A stretch of DNA of 64,000 bases from Mumia sp. Pv4-285 (lineage in GTDB: Bacteria; Actinomycetota; Actinomycetes; Propionibacteriales; Nocardioidaceae), in contig NZ_CP162023.1 in NCBI RefSeq assembly GCF_041320275.1, positions 2,666,001-2,730,000 on the forward strand. The letters run 5' to 3'. The translations under genes were made by a program, and so were the position numbers. Below the pieces are notes generated by a model. That model was not told the DNA's origin and did no database searches. It worked only from the letters and a program-made list of their open reading frames with translations. The first letter of the stretch is position 1; each line of letters begins with the position of its first letter. Positions 60,938-64,000 of the stretch are shown here, one piece after another.

Positions 60938-61878
60938 CGCACACGCACCCGGGGGTCGACGAGGCGGTAGACGAGGTCGGTGAGGAGGTTCACCAGCACG
61001 AACATCGCCGCGATGATCAGCACGGTGCTCTGCACGACGGCGTACTCCTTCTGCGTGAGCCCGAGCAGCACCTGCCGGCCGATCCCGGGGATGGCGAAGA
61101 TCTGCTCGACGACCAGCGCGCCGCCCAGCAGGAAGCCGAACTGAAGCCCGGTCATCGTGACGACCGGGATCCAGGCGTTGCGCAGGATGTGCTTCTCCTG
61201 CAGGCGGCGAGGGGGTACGCCCTTGGCGCGCGCCGTACGCACGTAGTCCTCGGCGCGCACGTTGAGGATCGCCGCACGGGTCGTCTGCAGGACGGGTGGC
61301 GCGATGCTGACGCCGAGCACGAGGGCGGGCAGCAGCATCTGCTGGAGGTTCATCCACGGGTCCTCGAAGAAGGTGCGGAAGCCCTCGCCGTTCGGGTACC
61401 AGCCGAACTGGTTGGCGAGCCACGTGCCGAGCGCCGTCGCGAGCAGGAAGGACGGCACCGACAGCGCGAGGAGGCTGCCGAGCTGCGTGACGTTGTCGCG
61501 CGCCTTGCCCGGCCGGCTGGCGGCGAGGACACCGCCGGGTACGCCGAGCGCGAGGCCGATGACGATCGAGAGGATCGCGAGCTCGATCGTGATCGGCAGC
61601 GCCTGCGCGGTCATCGAGAGCACCGTGGTGTGCGCGGTCGTCGACACGCCGAGGTTGCCGGTGAGGACGCCGCCGAGCCAGCTGAGGTACTGCATGATCA
61701 ACGACTGGTCGACGCCGTAGTACGCCTCGAGCGACTCGATCTGCGAGGGGCTCAGCTCGCCGGCGGCGATGCCGTACGCGGCGGTGATCTGGTCACCGGG
61801 CACGACACGGAGCACGACGAACGTGACGATCGAGACGCCCAGCAGGGTCAGCACCGCCTCACCGAACCGCCGCGCCAC
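60934..61878 (-). CDS. Oligopeptide-type ABC permease (DppB-like)
   Basis: About 314 residues if started at the GTG at 61878 (ARRFGEAVLTLLGVSIVTFVVLRVVPGD is the conserved beginning). No better start with a ribosome-binding site is visible, and the frame also stays open upstream into the binding-protein gene. Motifs: SQIESLEAYYGVDQSLIMQYLSWLGGVLTGNLG and the EAA loop YVRTARAKGVPPRRLQEKHILRNAWIP. Six helices. First membrane subunit, 32 bases after the binding-protein stop. Confidence 0.88.
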   Translation of the reverse strand: MARRFGEAVLTLLGVSIVTFVVLRVVPGDQITAAYGIAAGELSPSQIESLEAYYGVDQSLIMQYLSWLGGVLTGNLGVSTTAHTTVLSMTAQALPITIELAILSIVIGLALGVPGGVLAASRPGKARDNVTQLGSLLALSVPSFLLATALGTWLANQFGWYPNGEGFRTFFEDPWMNLQQMLLPALVLGVSIAPPVLQTTRAAILNVRAEDYVRTARAKGVPPRRLQEKHILRNAWIPVVTMTGLQFGFLLGGALVVEQIFAIPGIGRQVLLGLTQKEYAVVQSTVLIIAAMFVLVNLLTDLVYRLVDPRVRVR

Positions 61879-61910
61879 AGGGTGACGGGCGGTACGGCGC
61901 AGCCGGGGGA

Positions 61911-63449
61911 TCAGATCGACGCCTTCCAGAGCATCGACAGCGACGCATCGGTGCGCGCCTCGAGATCCTTCACCGCCGTGTTCGACGCGATGTACTCCTT
62001 GGGCGTGAACAGCCAGATCCACGCCGCGTTGTTCACGAGGTCGTCGGAGATCTGGGTGTAGATCTGCTTGCGCTCGGCCTCGTCGGTGGTGGCGATCCCC
62101 TGGGCGAAGAGGGTGTCGAGGGCGGGCGAGCCGTAGCCGGCGACCTTGGCGTAGCTGCCGTTGGACGTGAAGTAGCGGGCGTACATCGTGTTGGGATCTG
62201 CGCTGCCGGCGTTCTGGGCGATGGCGGCGTCGAAGTCACCGGCGAGCCACTTCTCGACGTACTCGTTGGAGTCGAGCGTCTCCACGTTGACCTTGATGCC
62301 GATCTTGCCGAGCTGCGCCTGGATGTTCTGCGCCTCGTCGACCGCGGTCGAGTAGAGGCCCTGCGACGTCATCAGGTCGAGCGTGAACCCACCGGCCTTG
62401 CCCGCCTTCTCCAGGTAGCTCTTCGCCTTGTCGAGATCCTGCTCGGGGCACGGCTGCGCCTCGGGGTCGGAGCGGTAGTCCGGGGACGTGATCGGACCCG
62501 TGACGTCACCCGAGCCGAGCGCCGCCGAGTCGACGACGTCCTTTCGGGAGATCGCGCACTGGATGGCCAGTCGCGTGTTGACGTCGGACAGGACCGGGGA
62601 CGCCGCGCGCAGCTGGAGCACGTGGTACTGGAGCGAGTCGACCGGCGTGGTCTTCACCTTGTCCGACGTGGCGGACTTCGCGGTCACCGGGTTGTCGAAG
62701 ACGGCCAGGTCGACGGACCCGGTCTTGAGCGCCGAGACCATCGCCTGGTCGTCCGGGATGATGCGGAACTCGAGCGTCTTCGCGCCCGGCGTGCCGGCGT
62801 AGTAGTCGGGGTTGGCCTTGAGCGTGATCGACTCGTTGGCCGTACGGCTGTCGAACGCGTACGGGCCGGACCCGACCGGCTTGGTCTCGAGACTCTCGAC
62901 GCTCACGTCCGACGGGACGATCGACGTGTTCACGAGGCTCAGGCCGGAGACGAACGAGGCGTCGGGCTGCTTGAGGTTCACGACGACCGTCGTGGGGTCG
63001 GGGGTCTCGATCGAGGCGACCGAGGCGAGGTACGAGGCGGAGCTCGCGTTCGACGCGGGGTCCATGATCTTCTCGTACGTGTACTTCACGTCCTCGGAGT
63101 CGAGCGCCGAGCCGTCGGAGAAGGTCAGCCCGTCCTGGAGCGTGAACGTGTAGGTCCGGCCGTCGTCGCTCACCTCGGGCAGCGCCGCCAGGCCGTCGAC
63201 GGGTGCGCTGTTCTCGTCGGTGTTGAGCAGCGGGCTGTAGATCTGCGAGAGAACCTGGATCGACTGCTCCGAGGTCGCCGTCCACGGCACCATCTGCGTC
63301 GGGTCGGCGGTGATCCCGAAGACCATCGCTCCGTCGCTGTCGCCACCCGAGCCCGAGCCACCGGAGCAGCCTGCCACCAGCAGGGCGGCGGCCAGCGCCG
63401 TCGTACCCGTGGCCAGCGCGCGACGTCCGTGACGGTTGTGCTTGTTCAC
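61911..63449 (-). CDS. Oligopeptide/muropeptide ABC substrate-binding lipoprotein
   Basis: 512 residues from the GTG at 63449, with GAGGAGGAC directly upstream. Lipobox LLVAGCSGG (Cys about 28). SBP_bac_5 family: MVPWTATSEQSIQVLSQIYSPLL, DGRTYTFTLQDGLTFSDGSALDSEDVKYTYEKI, VGSGPYAFDSR. The ligand is inferred from the operon: anhydro-muropeptides or MurNAc derivatives shed from the wall. It is the first gene of the operon and its promoter region is shared with a divergent RpiR gene. Confidence 0.92.
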   Translation of the reverse strand: MNKHNRHGRRALATGTTALAAALLVAGCSGGSGSGGDSDGAMVFGITADPTQMVPWTATSEQSIQVLSQIYSPLLNTDENSAPVDGLAALPEVSDDGRTYTFTLQDGLTFSDGSALDSEDVKYTYEKIMDPASNASSASYLASVASIETPDPTTVVVNLKQPDASFVSGLSLVNTSIVPSDVSVESLETKPVGSGPYAFDSRTANESITLKANPDYYAGTPGAKTLEFRIIPDDQAMVSALKTGSVDLAVFDNPVTAKSATSDKVKTTPVDSLQYHVLQLRAASPVLSDVNTRLAIQCAISRKDVVDSAALGSGDVTGPITSPDYRSDPEAQPCPEQDLDKAKSYLEKAGKAGGFTLDLMTSQGLYSTAVDEAQNIQAQLGKIGIKVNVETLDSNEYVEKWLAGDFDAAIAQNAGSADPNTMYARYFTSNGSYAKVAGYGSPALDTLFAQGIATTDEAERKQIYTQISDDLVNNAAWIWLFTPKEYIASNTAVKDLEARTDASLSMLWKASI

Positions 63450-63519
63450 CGGTCCTCCTCGTTCCGCCCGACACCACCTGGTGAGCCGGGTCACTGGTCT
63501 GTCCCCTTCCCGACACTAT

Positions 63520-63565
63520 GGCAAAGAGTTTCCGCATGGCTAGGCCAGGGGTAAATTGTTTTCGC
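63520..63565. promoter_or_regulatory. Direct repeats between the muropeptide operon and rpiR, candidate MurR-type operators
   Basis: The minus strand reads GCGGAAACTCTTTGCC at 63535-63520 and GCGAAAACAATTTACC at 63565-63550. They match at 12 of 16 positions and start 30 bp apart, about three helical turns. They lie in the divergent promoter region (63450-63658), the most AT-rich stretch nearby. Likely operator sites for the RpiR-type regulator. Confidence 0.5.
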
Positions 63566-63658
63566 AACCGAAATACGGCCCCGGCGCGCCGGAACAGAGA
63601 GACTGTCCACGCCGCTACGGTGACCACGCCGCTACGGACCGCGACGAGAGGCTGGCTG

Positions 63659-64000
63659 ATGACAGAGGACATCTTGGTGCGGCTGCGCCAAGCGCTGCCC
63701 GGCCTCCGGCCGAGCGAGCAGAGGATCGCCAAGGCAGCGCTCGACGCCCCCGCGGAGGTGGCCGGTCTCGGCATCACGGACCTCGCCGCACGGTGCTCGA
63801 CGTCGGCGGCCACGGTCGTACGGTTCTGCAAGAGCATCGGGTTCGACGGCTATCGGGCGTTCTCGCTCGCGCTGGCACGGGCGAGCGCCGGCGAATCGGG
63901 GCGCCGCGTGCAGTTCGGGGTGTCCGAGGGCGACATCGACCCGTCGGACTCGACGCGTGAGGTCGTCCGCAAGCTCGCGTTCCAGGAGGCTCGCGCGGTC
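63659..64000 (+). CDS. RpiR/MurR-family transcriptional regulator (3' end outside window)
   Basis: 114 codons from the ATG at 63659 to the window edge, with GAGAGG upstream. The RpiR HTH domain is complete (LRPSEQRIAKAALDAPAEVAGLGI, ITDLAARCSTSAATVVRFCKSIGFDGYRAF). The SIS domain would follow outside the window. It is divergent from the ABC-murQ-anmK operon, and MurR of E. coli, of the same family, senses MurNAc-6-P and represses murQP. The same role is likely here. Confidence 0.88.
   Translation, partial: MTEDILVRLRQALPGLRPSEQRIAKAALDAPAEVAGLGITDLAARCSTSAATVVRFCKSIGFDGYRAFSLALARASAGESGRRVQFGVSEGDIDPSDSTREVVRKLAFQEARAV

Noticed and set aside
1-64000. CRISPR array, tRNA or rRNA genes, insertion sequences
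   Set aside because: No regularly spaced repeats, no cloverleaf with a CCA-type end, and no transposase or integrase motif were seen.

Overview
This 64 kb window is GC-rich chromosomal DNA from an actinobacterium. Supporting traits are twin-arginine signal peptides, abundant GTG starts, a DUF222/HNH endonuclease, a vitamin B12-dependent ribonucleotide reductase in an nrdR-nrdJ operon, and a very high density of GTACG/CGTACG in the host-like genes. I infer a member of the Nocardioidaceae or a close relative; no rRNA or other marker in the window proves this. I see no tRNA or rRNA gene, CRISPR array, integrase or insertion sequence.

Left part (1-28.9 kb), metabolic and envelope genes. It opens with the 5' part of an RpiR-type regulator, then two exported or anchored proteins. 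At 2.6-10.1 kb lies an organosulfur cluster: a MarR regulator, an SsuABC-like ABC importer, a protein that keeps the catalytic Cys-His-Arg pattern of the sulfinate desulfinase DszB, two luciferase-like flavin monooxygenases and a cytosolic binding-protein-like protein. The seven structural genes overlap by 1-4 bases and end at a strong hairpin. After it come a Tat-exported PhoD phosphatase, a self-inhibited Fic protein, a Tat-exported sulfatase, a divinyl-chlorophyllide-reductase-like NAD(P) protein, a PadR/membrane-protein pair, and a secreted amidase next to a Tat-exported acetamidase/formamidase-like protein.

Middle part (28.9-50.5 kb), an accessory defence island with poorer GTACG content. 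It starts with debris: a frameshifted nucleotidyltransferase remnant, a MazEF-like pair with its own palindrome, and a signal peptide fused to a helicase-type DUF3427 domain. The core is a leftward operon (45957 to 32680): SNF2-type helicase with a DUF3883-like end, DUF1156 DNA methyltransferase, PD-(D/E)XK-like nuclease, DUF499 ATPase with an intact HEPN RNase motif, and two tandem Shedu-like (DUF4263) nucleases. It is followed by an unknown protein overlapping an XRE/ImmA-IrrE regulator-protease. A divergent, apparently frameshifted second SNF2 helicase and a large HTH protein of unknown function lie on the other side. This composite is the best candidate here for an incompletely described anti-phage system.

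Right part (50.5-64 kb), core genes again. nrdR-nrdJ is preceded by two near-identical elements 31 bp apart (tandem NrdR boxes), one overlapping a perfect DnaA box. The window ends with a peptidoglycan-recycling operon: oligopeptide-type ABC importer, murQ, anmK and a beta-lactamase-like serine hydrolase, with a divergent RpiR/MurR-type regulator at the right edge.
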